Shown: positions 1-7,605 of the stretch, piece by piece | Position numbering within the stretch: position 1 is the first letter of the stretch | Layout of the letters: each line of letters starts with the position of its first letter | Origin: Treponema sp. UBA6852 | GTDB taxonomy: Bacteria > Spirochaetota > Spirochaetia > Treponematales > Treponemataceae | Direction: 5' to 3' | DNA length: 29,671 nt | Assembly (NCBI GenBank): GCA_002449305.1 | Contig: DKDI01000001.1 | Location: 1-29,671, forward strand | Program-made: the position numbers and the translations under genes | Notes under the pieces: model-generated | The model's input: only the letters and a program-made list of their open reading frames with translations | The model's database searches: none | Told to the model about the DNA's origin: nothing

Positions 1-925
1 GTTCCGTCTTCAAGAACCGCCATGTCTGTAACTTCGCCGGAAACTCCAATAGTTGAAAGTTGAATTCCATTTTGTTTTGTTAAACTTACATTTTCATCTT
101 TTGTATAATATCTGATATTTGCAATAGGGTCACCTTTTTCTATATATACAAGGTAAGCTTTATTTTCTTGAATTGCAAAGTTTAAAAAACTTTCACCTTT
201 TAAAGCAAGAATATGCCGAGTAATGCTAGTATCGTAACTGTTGACAGAATTTTGTAAATAGAAATTACAGACATTTTCGAGACCAATCCAATATGTATTT
301 GTTGTATTGTCATAATAAAGAGGATTTTTTATAAGATTTGATGTGTTGCTAATCTGTAAAACAGATTCATTGTCCTTATATAAATTGCTGTCTTTTATAT
401 GGTAGACTTGTCCGTTGTTATCTTCCACGGCATTATAGGAATCTCCTAAAGTAAAGCCTGTTGAAGCTTTTTGAACCGTTTTGTAGTCGTAGATATATTT
501 GGTGTTGTTATAATCCGTAAGAATCATGTACTGTGAATAGTACGCGGTTTGTCCCTCAAGAATCATTTTGATGTTGCATTCGGAAGTTTCGCCGGCACTT
601 ACGGTAATTTTTGTACTTCCGCTGCCTTCAAGGATGTTTTCGTCTGTGTTCCAGGCTTCGGCTGTGGCAGTGTATTTTCCAGACTCAAGGTCAGGAAATT
701 CTATTACCCCCCCACAGTTCCTTCTTCTGTTTGGTCAAAGTCGTCATTATAAAGGCGCACAATGTATTTTTTTGCGTTGCTGCTGCTGTAAGTGTATGTG
801 GCGCGCTCGCTTCCCGGCAAGGCAATACGAACAGAGCCGTTTTCGCCAGAGCCAGAGCTCATGTTCATGCACGAAATAAATGCGAATAAAAATGCTGGTA
901 AAATAGAAAAAATTAGCTTTTTCAT
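1..925 (-). CDS. Surface lipoprotein, partial at left edge and frameshifted at a G7 tract
   Basis: The start at 925 follows a strong AAGGAGGAA ribosome site. The first residues form a lipoprotein signal peptide with lipobox FISC, followed by a Ser/Gly-rich linker. The opening frame ends at a TAA (704-706) directly after a run of seven G (minus strand, 707-713). One extra G joins it to a second frame that stays open from 704 to the window edge, about 235 codons, with coherent protein-like content (for example IEFPDLESGKYTATAEAW just after the tract). The two frames therefore make one interrupted gene. Spirochaete lipoproteins of this look often have a short Ig-like N-terminal part followed by repeated blades; the last visible residues (VTDMAVLEDG) resemble such a repeat, but function is unknown. 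The shift may be phase variation, decay, or a homopolymer miscount. The downstream part lies outside the window. Confidence 0.7.
707..713 (-). repeat. G7 homopolymer inside the lipoprotein gene
   Basis: Seven consecutive G on the coding strand, immediately followed by TAATAG. With 7 G the frame stops at once; with 8 G (or 5) it continues to the window edge. Slippage here would switch the lipoprotein on and off, as known for poly-G tracts in Treponema pallidum. Confidence 0.75.
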
Positions 926-943
926 AAAGATTCCTCCTTGTTA

Positions 944-1122
944 GAGATTCCCGTGTCGCCGCACGGGAATGACAGTTGTGTTTTAGAATGGGAATGACAG
1001 TTTTCTTGTCATTATCCGGCTTGATCCTATGTCATTATCTGGCTCGACCGGATAATCCGCATTAACAGTTTCCTTGTCATCTTCGGGCTTGACCCGGAGA
1101 TCTTCCGCATAAAGAATGACAG
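944..1122. repeat. Intergenic palindromic repeat locus A (several partial units)
   Basis: This 179-bp stretch holds no gene. It contains hairpin CCCGTG-TCGCCG-CACGGG followed by AATGACAG, a second AATGACAG, then TGTCATTATCCGG and TGTCATTATCTGG half-units, a GATAATCC arm, and a TGTCATC...GAATGACA unit with the loop GGGCTTGACCC. It is the most fragmented of six loci of the same family in this window and looks like nested or decayed insertions between the divergent lipoprotein and patatin genes. Confidence 0.75.
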
Positions 1123-1177
1123 TATATTATAATTATGATTCAAAATATTTTATTTGTCAGCATTTGAGGGCATTTTT

Positions 1178-1206
1178 TTGATTTTTTTTCTACTAAATGC
1201 TATTCT
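1178..1206 (+). promoter_or_regulatory. Promoter for the patatin gene, predicted leaderless
   Basis: TTGATT (1178-1183), 17-bp spacer, TATTCT (1201-1206), then six bases to the ATG at 1213. A normal start about 7 nt after the -10 box would fall on the ATG. No Shine-Dalgarno is present between box and start. Confidence 0.55.
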
Positions 1207-1212
1207 TTTGAC

Positions 1213-3453
1213 ATGAGTTTTAAATCTGTTGTATCGGCGGTTTTACTTTCAATTTTTTCATTCAGCTTTTCATTTGCAAAAAATCCAAAGATTGCGCTAG
1301 TTCTAAGCGGAGGCGGTGCAAAAGGGCTTGCAGAAATTCCGCTTCTTGAAGCATTAGAAAATGAAGGAATCCGCCCGGACATGGTTTTGGGAACAAGCAT
1401 GGGCGCGCTTATTGGTTCACTTTACGCTGCGGGCTACACTCCAAAGCAAATCAGGCAAACGCTTTTGTCCATGGATTTTATGACGATTCTAAACGAACGC
1501 CCTTCCACTCCAGAAAAAATTCCGCCCGAAGCATTTTCAAAAAAAACAGACGGCATAACTCTTTCGTTTTCAATTGCAGACGGAAAATTTGGCTCAGCTC
1601 CTGGAATCATAGGCGACCAGCAGATTATTTGCGAGCTTAGCAATCACCTTAGCAAAATTCTTCCAGTTACAGATTTTGACAAGCTTCCGATTCCGTTCAG
1701 GGCAATTGGAACAGACGCAATTTCAGGCAAGGAGCTGATATTTAAAAGCGGCTCTCTCGTAAACGCGGTAAGAGCAAGCATTTCTATTCCAGCAGTTTTT
1801 ACGCCAGCTCAAGTAAAAAAAGGCTTGTATTCAATGGACGGCGGACTTAGAAACAATCTTCCGGTTAAGTTTGCGCGGGAAATGGGCGCAGACATTGTAA
1901 TTTCAATGGACGTTGCAAGCATTGTTGACACTCCTCCAGAAACTCTTTCTGACTTTTATTCTGTAGCTGTGCAGATTTTCAACTTGATTATTTCTTCTAA
2001 CGCAGTTGAACAGTACAGCTATGCGGACATTGTTTTGCGTCCAGATCTTTCAGAATTCAGCACATTTGATTTTATGAAGCCACATCAAATTGTAAGAGCA
2101 GGAGAAATTTGCGTTCAACAGAACAAAGATAAAATTTCGCAGATTGCAAGGCAAATTGAATCAGCCGGAAGAACACTTGAAAAACTAGACTACAACCGTG
2201 AAAGCGAATACAACAAAATGCCGGATTTTTCTATAGATAAAATTATTGTAAAAGATATTTCATTTTTAAAGCCAGTTCCAATTCCCGCGGAAAAAGAATT
2301 TGAAAAATTCCTTGGGCAGAAACTTGATGACAAAACCAAAAAGCAGCTTACAAAAAAACTAGGCAGGCTTAAGGAACATTATCATCTTTCATCGCTCACT
2401 TATTCTTTAAGCCAAAACGAAAACAAGTCCGCAACTCTTGAAATTCTTGCGAACCACTACGACCAAAAGATGAATCAGATTTTTTTTACAGGAACTTCAT
2501 CTGTTTCAGTTGCAAGCTACAAGCCTCAAAAATATCTTTCTGTAGATCCAAATTTTACAGCAGGAGTTTTTTTGCGCGCTCCAATTGAATCCCTTTTTAG
2601 GCTTTCGTTCGGAAACACAATAATTTTTGAAACTGAATTTTTCCCGAAGCTGGCGGATTTTAAAGACAACATATTAAGCCTTGACTTTAAAAATTCACTC
2701 AAATACGGAAGCTGTTCCCCGGCGACAAATATTTATTTTAACGACAGAACGATTGCGGAAGACAGAGGAATTGAAATTTTCGGCGGAATAAGGTTCAGGC
2801 ACACAGATTATTTTACAGCAAAAGCCGGCATCGCGCATTCTGCAGAAAAATTAATCGCAACAGAAAAATGGCACAACACAAGCTATCTTCACAGCGAAAT
2901 TATTTTTACAACTCTGCACAACGATTACGCTTGTCTTTACGGCGGAAAAGTGGAATCCATATTTAACTTCGGCGGAAAAACAGACGATATGCAAAATGAT
3001 TTAATTTACGACTTTAGGTTTTCTGCAGAAAAAAGATTTGAGCTTGCGGACGAAAAAAACTCAATTGGGCTTTCTTCTGTTTTCTGCAGCAACAGATTTC
3101 CTTACGAGCTAAATTCCGGATACTGCAACTTTGGCGGCGCGGACGGAATGAGCGGCTATCCTACAGGAACATTGCGGCGCGACTTTGCAATTGCAGGAAT
3201 TTCTTTTAGGCAGAAAATAACAAATATTGCAGGACTTCCGTTGCTCGCCGTAGCAGAAGCAAAAGCCGCGGTAAGCTCAAGTTATGATCCGTTTATTGAC
3301 CAAAACTCGCCTTCGGAAAAACTTTTTGCAGACAAAAAATTTGAAGCTGGCGGAGAACTTTATCTTGTGCTTCACACTCTCCTTGGAAATTTAGTTTTCG
3401 GCGGAAGCATGAATTCCAGTTTGGAATGGTGCATTACCTTGGGACTAAGATAG
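1213..3453 (+). CDS. Patatin-like phospholipase with POTRA and C-terminal outer-membrane barrel (type Vd-like)
   Basis: 746 residues. Residues 1-22 are a signal peptide. A patatin domain follows: glycine-rich oxyanion loop SGGGAKG (32-38), nucleophile motif GTSMG with Ser62, and the DGG dyad with Asp209, so the Ser-Asp catalytic pair is intact. Residues about 340-410 resemble a POTRA domain, and the remainder is rich in alternating, Gly/aromatic beta-strand sequence like the BamA/PlpD surface-antigen barrel. Proteins with this order (PlpD, FplA) are type Vd autotransporters that place a lipase at the cell surface. The chain ends in LGLR rather than the usual terminal Phe. The final 82 bp overlap the convergent shikimate-kinase-like gene. 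It is a single gene read from its own apparently leaderless promoter. The lipase class is certain; surface export is inferred from architecture. Confidence 0.9.
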   Translation: MSFKSVVSAVLLSIFSFSFSFAKNPKIALVLSGGGAKGLAEIPLLEALENEGIRPDMVLGTSMGALIGSLYAAGYTPKQIRQTLLSMDFMTILNERPSTPEKIPPEAFSKKTDGITLSFSIADGKFGSAPGIIGDQQIICELSNHLSKILPVTDFDKLPIPFRAIGTDAISGKELIFKSGSLVNAVRASISIPAVFTPAQVKKGLYSMDGGLRNNLPVKFAREMGADIVISMDVASIVDTPPETLSDFYSVAVQIFNLIISSNAVEQYSYADIVLRPDLSEFSTFDFMKPHQIVRAGEICVQQNKDKISQIARQIESAGRTLEKLDYNRESEYNKMPDFSIDKIIVKDISFLKPVPIPAEKEFEKFLGQKLDDKTKKQLTKKLGRLKEHYHLSSLTYSLSQNENKSATLEILANHYDQKMNQIFFTGTSSVSVASYKPQKYLSVDPNFTAGVFLRAPIESLFRLSFGNTIIFETEFFPKLADFKDNILSLDFKNSLKYGSCSPATNIYFNDRTIAEDRGIEIFGGIRFRHTDYFTAKAGIAHSAEKLIATEKWHNTSYLHSEIIFTTLHNDYACLYGGKVESIFNFGGKTDDMQNDLIYDFRFSAEKRFELADEKNSIGLSSVFCSNRFPYELNSGYCNFGGADGMSGYPTGTLRRDFAIAGISFRQKITNIAGLPLLAVAEAKAAVSSSYDPFIDQNSPSEKLFADKKFEAGGELYLVLHTLLGNLVFGGSMNSSLEWCITLGLR

Positions 3454-3953
3454 CCTCTAAAAATAGCGGCTTCTATTTTCCTTGCAACTTGAGATATTTC
3501 TAAATTAGTTTCATCTATAATTATATCCGCATATTTTTCATAAAGAGGAGCGCGCTCATTAAAAATGTCCATAAGAGTTTCTCCAGGTTTATGTACAACT
3601 CCTCTTTTATCCAAATCTCCAAGACGTTTTTCAAGGGAATCAAAGTCCACTTTTAAATAAACAACCGTTCCAATTTTTTTTAAATGCTCCATTGCTTCTT
3701 TTCCAAAAACAACGCTTCCGCCTGTAGCAACAACACATTTTTTTACATTCAAGCCAGAATTGATTTTATTTTCAATCTTTTTAAAATATTCTTCGCCTTG
3801 CCCTAAAATCAGCTCATTTAGTTTTTTCTTCATTTTCTGCTGAATCACAATATCGCTGTCAACAAATTTATAATTCAAGAGTTTTGCAAGCACAACACCG
3901 ACTGTGCTTTTTCCGGCTCCAGGCATTCCAATTAGAATCACATTGTTTTTCAT
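3372..3953 (-). CDS. aroK: Shikimate kinase-like P-loop kinase
   Basis: 193 residues from the ATG at 3953. Upstream ATGs in the same frame are rejected because a promoter ends seven bases before 3953 and one of them lies inside it. Walker A GMPGAGKST (9-17) and the DSD pair (Asp32, Asp34) match shikimate kinase, which phosphorylates shikimate with ATP in the chorismate pathway. Two substrate-site positions differ: Lys58 stands where Arg58 is usual, and GGS (78-80) replaces the GGG loop. The lid region and the ERAPLYEKYAD stretch are conserved. The last ~27 codons run antisense through the 3' end of the patatin gene and extend past the normal family C-terminus (about 170 residues). It is either a slightly divergent AroK or a related small-molecule kinase; no other shikimate-pathway gene is in view. 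Confidence 0.8.
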   Translation of the reverse strand: MKNNVILIGMPGAGKSTVGVVLAKLLNYKFVDSDIVIQQKMKKKLNELILGQGEEYFKKIENKINSGLNVKKCVVATGGSVVFGKEAMEHLKKIGTVVYLKVDFDSLEKRLGDLDKRGVVHKPGETLMDIFNERAPLYEKYADIIIDETNLEISQVARKIEAAIFRGYLSPKVMHHSKLEFMLPPKTKFPRRV

Positions 3954-3960
3954 AAGGCTG

Positions 3961-3989
3961 ATTATCATAAAAAAAATACCGCCGGTCAA
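3961..3989 (-). promoter_or_regulatory. Promoter for the aroK-like gene, predicted leaderless
   Basis: Minus strand TTGACC (3984-3989), 17-bp spacer, GATAAT (3961-3966), then seven bases to the ATG at 3953. No ribosome site lies between. Confidence 0.6.
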
Positions 3990-4062
3990 CCTTAAATACT
4001 TAATGTCAAACCGCAAAATTTTTTGTATATTAAATAAAAGGTTAAATATCGAATTTTGCAAC

Positions 4063-4163
4063 TGTCATTATCGGGCTTGACCCTGCGATGTTTCTGAAAG
4101 AAACTCGGTTGATAATCTATTGAAAATTTCCAGTAGATTGCTGTGTCAAGCACGGCAATGACA
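4063..4163. repeat. Intergenic palindromic repeat locus B
   Basis: A complete unit bounded by TGTCATT and AATGACA. The left arm pairs ATTATC with GATAAT and encloses the accessory hairpin GTTTCT-GAA-AGAAAC. The centre pairs AATCTA with TAGATT. The right arm is ATTGC-TGTG-TCAAG-CACG-GCAAT. It lies between the aroK-like promoter and the flavin-reductase leader. Confidence 0.8.
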
Positions 4164-4226
4164 GCCTTGTTAGCATAGAAATAACTGTTTAGTAGCTATT
4201 TTTATAAAAACTCGACATTCGACATA

Positions 4227-4328
4227 AAAGTTTGCGTTGCAAACTTTATTATCAACTGCATATTCTCATTTCATTGCGAATATGCTAAAAAATCAAATCG
4301 AAAATTGATATTTTCTATTTGATTTTTT
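4227..4328 (+). other. Three consecutive hairpins upstream of the flavin-reductase-like gene
   Basis: Hairpin 1: AAAGTTTGC (4227-4235), loop GTT, GCAAACTTT (to 4247). Hairpin 2: GCATATTC (4258-4265) with GAATATGC (4278-4285). Hairpin 3: twelve perfect pairs, 4287-4298 with 4317-4328, enclosing GAAAA-TTGATA-TTTTC. Hairpin 3 ends in a T run one base before the GGAGG site, so it could act as an attenuator-like terminator or hide the ribosome site. The pairing is seen; any regulation is inferred. Confidence 0.55.
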
Positions 4329-4338
4329 TGGAGGAATT

Positions 4339-4899
4339 ATGAGAAAGAATTTTGGTGCAAAAGAATGGCTTTATCCTATGCCGGTGCTTATCGTGGCTTC
4401 TTACGGCAATGACGAAACTCCGGACGCAATGAACGCAGCCTGGGGCGCAATCAGCGATGAAAAGGAAATAGGACTTTGCCTGAGCGCGTCTCACAAAACT
4501 GTAAAAAACATCCTTGAGCGCAAGGCGTTTACGGTTAGCGTGGGAACTGCGGAGCTTGCAAAGGAATGTGATTACGTCGGGCTTGTTTCTGCAAATAATA
4601 CGCCTGATAAATTTGCAAAGGCGGGATTCCATGCAGAAAAGTCGGAATTTGTTGACGCTCCGCTTATCAGAGAACTTCCGTTTGCGCTTGAGTGCAATCT
4701 CATAAGCTACGATGAAAAGACAAGCCATCTTTTTGGACAAATTGTGAACGTGAGCATTGACGATTCGGTTCTTGATTCAAACGGAAAAGTTGACGTGAAA
4801 AAGCTGAATCCGATTTCTTATGATCCTGTAAACCAGCATTATCTTAAGCTCGGCGACTTTGCAGGAAAAGCGTTCAGCATCGGTCTTGAACTGAAATAA
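4339..4899 (+). CDS. Flavin reductase-like (FMN-binding split barrel) protein
   Basis: 186 residues, start fixed by GGAGG four bases upstream. The N-terminal YPMPVLIVASYG, the following MNAAWGAISDEKE segment and SASHKTVKNILERKAFTVSV match the flavin-reductase-like/flavoredoxin family, which binds FMN in a split barrel and uses it for electron transfer or flavin reduction. The central GLVSANNTPDKFAKAGF and the ECNLISY strand also fit. There is no signal peptide, so it is cytoplasmic. No partner enzyme lies beside it, hence the natural electron acceptor is unknown. It stands alone between repeat loci B and C and has the elaborate hairpin leader described separately. Confidence 0.85.
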   Translation: MRKNFGAKEWLYPMPVLIVASYGNDETPDAMNAAWGAISDEKEIGLCLSASHKTVKNILERKAFTVSVGTAELAKECDYVGLVSANNTPDKFAKAGFHAEKSEFVDAPLIRELPFALECNLISYDEKTSHLFGQIVNVSIDDSVLDSNGKVDVKKLNPISYDPVNQHYLKLGDFAGKAFSIGLELK

Positions 4900-4901
4900 T
4901 T

Positions 4902-5107
4902 TGTCATTGCCGGGAAGAATCCGGCGATGTTTGCATAGCAAACTCGGTTAGCAATTTCTAAATGATTGCAATATATGCATTTAGATTTTCGGGTCAAGCC
5001 TGAAAATGACAAAAAAGATACTTTTGGGACATCCCCATCTTCTTGAAAACATAGATTCCTGTGCTATAGCACAGGAATGACACTATAAGCAAAATACGCA
5101 AATGACA
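4902..5107. repeat. Intergenic palindromic repeat locus C (one full unit plus fragments)
   Basis: A full unit spans 4902-5013. Its left arm pairs ATTGC with GCAAT around the accessory hairpin GTTTGC-ATA-GCAAAC, its centre pairs CTAAATG with CATTTAG, and its right arm is TTTTCGGG-TCAAG-CCTGAAAA before AATGACA. A half unit follows (about 5052-5082: TTCCTGTG-CTATAG-CACAGGAA then TGACA), and a last AATGACA sits at 5101-5107. The region has no gene and lies after the stop of the flavin-reductase-like gene and after that of the converging CNB gene. Confidence 0.8.
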
Positions 5108-5128
5108 GTCGGTTAAATACTTTTCTAA

Positions 5129-6409
5129 TTAAGTAGGCTGTTTTGTTGTTGAGCCAAGCTTCATGTAATATGAGTCAACAATTCTTCTTATGTCGTGAAT
5201 ATTTGAAACAATCATGTAATCTTCAAAAATCTGAATCTTTCCGCGGTCCATAAGGCGCACAAGACAATCCTTTGCCTGATCAAGCGGAATAGAAGCCCAG
5301 CTTGCAATGTCGTTTGCAGTAATGAAGAATTTGCGCTTAAAGTTTCCGTCGTCATCTTTTCTTCTTGAAGATCCGCCTGCAAGTTCATCGTACATTAAAA
5401 ACACATCGCAAATTCTTGTGTAAATATCCTTTATAAGAACAATTTTAAATTGGCGGTTCTGGTCGTAAATTCTTTTGCAGAAAAGCTTAAGAAGATTCAT
5501 TACAATCTGCGGATTTCCAAGGACAAGCGCCTTAAAGTTTTCCTTGTTGAATTCCAAGCAGGCAACATCAGTTCTAGCAACACAAGACGCGCTTCTCTGG
5601 GAATTGTCAAGAATCGCCATTTCGCCAAAAAAAGCTCCGCTGCCAAGAATGTCAAGGCTTTTATTCTGATCTTTTATGCACTTTTCAATCTGAACTTCAC
5701 CGTATTTTATAAGATAGAAAGTTTCGCCCGGTTCAAATTCGCTTATAATAACATCTCCGCGCTTATATTTTTTTGTAAAGCGGTCAAAAGCAGGAAGTGA
5801 AAACTGGTTTACAGAAAGGCCTCCAGATTTTGCGGAAATATCTTCGGAAGAAATATTGCGGGCATTTTCTCTGCCTTTTCGGGTATTTGCATTGGTAAAA
5901 AGCTTTGCAATTTCAACTTTGTTCGCAGGATTAGGATTCAGCTTTAAAATTCTAGTAAGGACATCGCAGCAACTTTTGAACTGGCCGTCATTGTAAAAAG
6001 CGTTGGCAACCATAAACATTCCGTGTTCCGGCGAAATTGAAATGCTGTTTCCGCCCAAATACTGCTCTGTTTTTTTATGAATGTCTCTAAGCGACTTACT
6101 GAAAACTCTAAGCATTTTTTCTGTGATAAAAGCCTTTGAGCCGAACATTTTTTCAAATTCATAAACTGAAAGCTGAACAACAGTCGAATCAAGCAGCACG
6201 GAAGCAGTTACCAAACTTGGCATTTTGGCAAGCGCGCTTTTTACGCCAAAGAATTCTCCAATATGAAGCTGTTCTGAAATTTGCTCTCCAGTTTCCAAAT
6301 CCATGCTGCGCAAAGCAACTGCGCCTGACTGGAGAATATAAATATTTTCATCTTTGTCGCCTTCAAAAAAAATAATAGAGCCTTTGCTGAATTGCACAAC
6401 TTTTGACAT
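5129..6409 (-). CDS. Double cyclic-nucleotide-binding-domain protein with C-terminal winged-helix-like region
   Basis: 426 residues, start preceded by GAGGAAGG. Two Crp-type CNB domains are visible: residues about 1-115 (start VVQFSKGSIIFFEGDKDENIYIL) and about 215-335 (RGDVIISEFEPGETFYLI, then a phosphate-binding cassette FFGEMAILDNSQRSASCVA with the Arg kept). The first domain has only a degenerate cassette (IGEFFGVKSAL...LVTASV, no Arg), so it probably does not bind cNMP classically. The last ~90 residues (FITANDIASWASIPLDQAKDCLVRLMDRGKIQIFEDYMIV) look like the Crp winged helix, suggesting DNA binding. It is divergent from the PHP phosphatase gene. The ligand is unknown. Confidence 0.85.
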   Translation of the reverse strand: MSKVVQFSKGSIIFFEGDKDENIYILQSGAVALRSMDLETGEQISEQLHIGEFFGVKSALAKMPSLVTASVLLDSTVVQLSVYEFEKMFGSKAFITEKMLRVFSKSLRDIHKKTEQYLGGNSISISPEHGMFMVANAFYNDGQFKSCCDVLTRILKLNPNPANKVEIAKLFTNANTRKGRENARNISSEDISAKSGGLSVNQFSLPAFDRFTKKYKRGDVIISEFEPGETFYLIKYGEVQIEKCIKDQNKSLDILGSGAFFGEMAILDNSQRSASCVARTDVACLEFNKENFKALVLGNPQIVMNLLKLFCKRIYDQNRQFKIVLIKDIYTRICDVFLMYDELAGGSSRRKDDDGNFKRKFFITANDIASWASIPLDQAKDCLVRLMDRGKIQIFEDYMIVSNIHDIRRIVDSYYMKLGSTTKQPT

Positions 6410-6452
6410 AACCTTCCTCGCAAAACCAACAAACTCTAAAAAGAGCCTTGAT

Positions 6453-6481
6453 TTGAAAAAACACCTATACTTGTTTAGTAT
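6453..6481 (+). promoter_or_regulatory. Candidate promoter for the PHP phosphatase gene
   Basis: TTGAAA (6453-6458), 17-bp spacer, TAGTAT (6476-6481) in the divergent 117-bp intergenic region. It predicts a leader of about 40 nt to the ATG at 6527. The -10 match is only 4 of 6. Confidence 0.4.
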
Positions 6482-6526
6482 ACCACAAAGTTTTTATTTA
6501 TGCTACCTTGTTTAAGAGAATTCCGC

Positions 6527-7408
6527 ATGATAGACTTGCATACACATTCAACAGCTTCCGACGGAACTTGCACACCGAGCCAGCTAATTTCCTACGCCGC
6601 AGAAAAAAAAATTTCAGCAATTGCGCTTACAGACCATGACAATATAGACGGAATTTTGGAAGCTCAAAAAAAGGCAAATGAGCTTGGAATCGAATTTATT
6701 CCGGGAATAGAAATCTCTATAGAATGGCCGAGCGGAGAATTTCATCTTCTTGGACTGGGACTTAAAAAGCCTGGAAAAAAACTTCTTGAGACAATTGAAT
6801 TTTTAAGAGCTGAGCGGGATTCAAGAAACAAAAAAATAATCCAAAAACTTCAAGAACAAAATATCGATATTTCTTATGAAGAGCTTGTGGAAAAATCCGG
6901 CACAAAAACAATCGGCAGACCTCACTTTGCAAAACTTCTCATGGAAAAAGGAATAATAAAAAAAACTCAGCAGGCATTTGACTTGTTTCTTGCAAAAGGC
7001 CGTCCTTGCTACGTAAATAAAACCGGGGAAAATTTAAAAAAAGCCGTGGAAGCCATAAAAGAATCAGGCGGAATTCCAGTTCAGGCGCATCCAATGTCAA
7101 TGTACGTTGCTTGGGGGAAAATGGAAGAAACAATGCTCGAAATAAAAAATTCAGGCGTTGAAGGGCTTGAAGCGCATCATCCAGGAGTCAGGCTTTCCGA
7201 AGCACGGCGGCTTGAAGAACTGGCAGAAATACTTGGAATGTTTACAACAGCAGGAAGCGATTTCCATGGCGAAAAAGTCCGCGCTGATAGAAAAATCGGA
7301 TACTCGTCAGGCGGCTATAAAATCGAAGACAGATTTTGGACAGAACAGCTAAAGCCCGCTTTGGAAAAAGCTCACGGCGGAACAAACCACACATTTTCAG
7401 CTGAATAA
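6527..7408 (+). CDS. PHP-domain phosphoesterase (YciV/TrpH, RNase AM-like)
   Basis: 293 residues from the ATG at 6527, chosen because the metal motif DLHTHS begins two residues later, as in the family, and AAGAG lies eight bases upstream; an ATG at 6500 would add nine unconserved residues. Metal-site motifs run in order: DLHTHS (3-8), TDHDN, PGIEIS, GRPHFAKLL, QAHP, EAHHPG and GSDFHG. All PHP ligands seem present. Characterised members hydrolyse 3',5'-bisphosphonucleotides such as pAp, and E. coli YciV trims 5' ends of rRNA. It is cytoplasmic. Repeat locus D follows the stop codon. Confidence 0.9.
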   Translation: MIDLHTHSTASDGTCTPSQLISYAAEKKISAIALTDHDNIDGILEAQKKANELGIEFIPGIEISIEWPSGEFHLLGLGLKKPGKKLLETIEFLRAERDSRNKKIIQKLQEQNIDISYEELVEKSGTKTIGRPHFAKLLMEKGIIKKTQQAFDLFLAKGRPCYVNKTGENLKKAVEAIKESGGIPVQAHPMSMYVAWGKMEETMLEIKNSGVEGLEAHHPGVRLSEARRLEELAEILGMFTTAGSDFHGEKVRADRKIGYSSGGYKIEDRFWTEQLKPALEKAHGGTNHTFSAE

Positions 7409-7463
7409 CGCAAAATTGTAACCCAAGGCAAAATGGATTATTTTAAATGCATAGCTTAAACAT

Positions 7464-7564
7464 TGTCATTCCCGTACTTTGATATGGGAATCTATTATAA
7501 AATTGCAATAGATTTCTGATCGAGTTTCTTTCAGAAACATCGCAGATCAAACCCGAAAATGACA
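7464..7564. repeat. Intergenic palindromic repeat locus D
   Basis: A full unit in the reverse order to locus B. The left arm is CCCGTA-CTTTGA-TATGGG and the centre pairs AATCTATT with AATAGATT. The right arm holds the accessory hairpin AGTTTCT-TTC-AGAAAC, the reverse complement of the module in locus B, framed by GATC pairs. It ends in AATGACA and lies between the PHP and DUF4349 genes. Confidence 0.8.
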
Positions 7565-7605
7565 CTTTTTATGAAACCAAACAATGACACAACTTTGGAG
7601 GAAAA

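Noticed and set aside
549..889. Three overlapping plus-strand frames at the left end
   Set aside because: They are antisense to the split lipoprotein gene, whose minus-strand frames carry a signal peptide, lipobox and coherent sequence.
3954..4061. Longer start for the aroK-like protein (36 extra residues)
   Set aside because: The extra stretch includes the -35 and -10 boxes and is hydrophobic/basic without family similarity; the P-loop belongs within the first 20 residues.
4315..4740. Open frame of 141 codons on the minus strand opposite the flavin-reductase-like gene
   Set aside because: It is fully antisense to a well-supported gene, Arg/Lys/Cys-rich with no domain, and lacks a ribosome site; a shadow frame.
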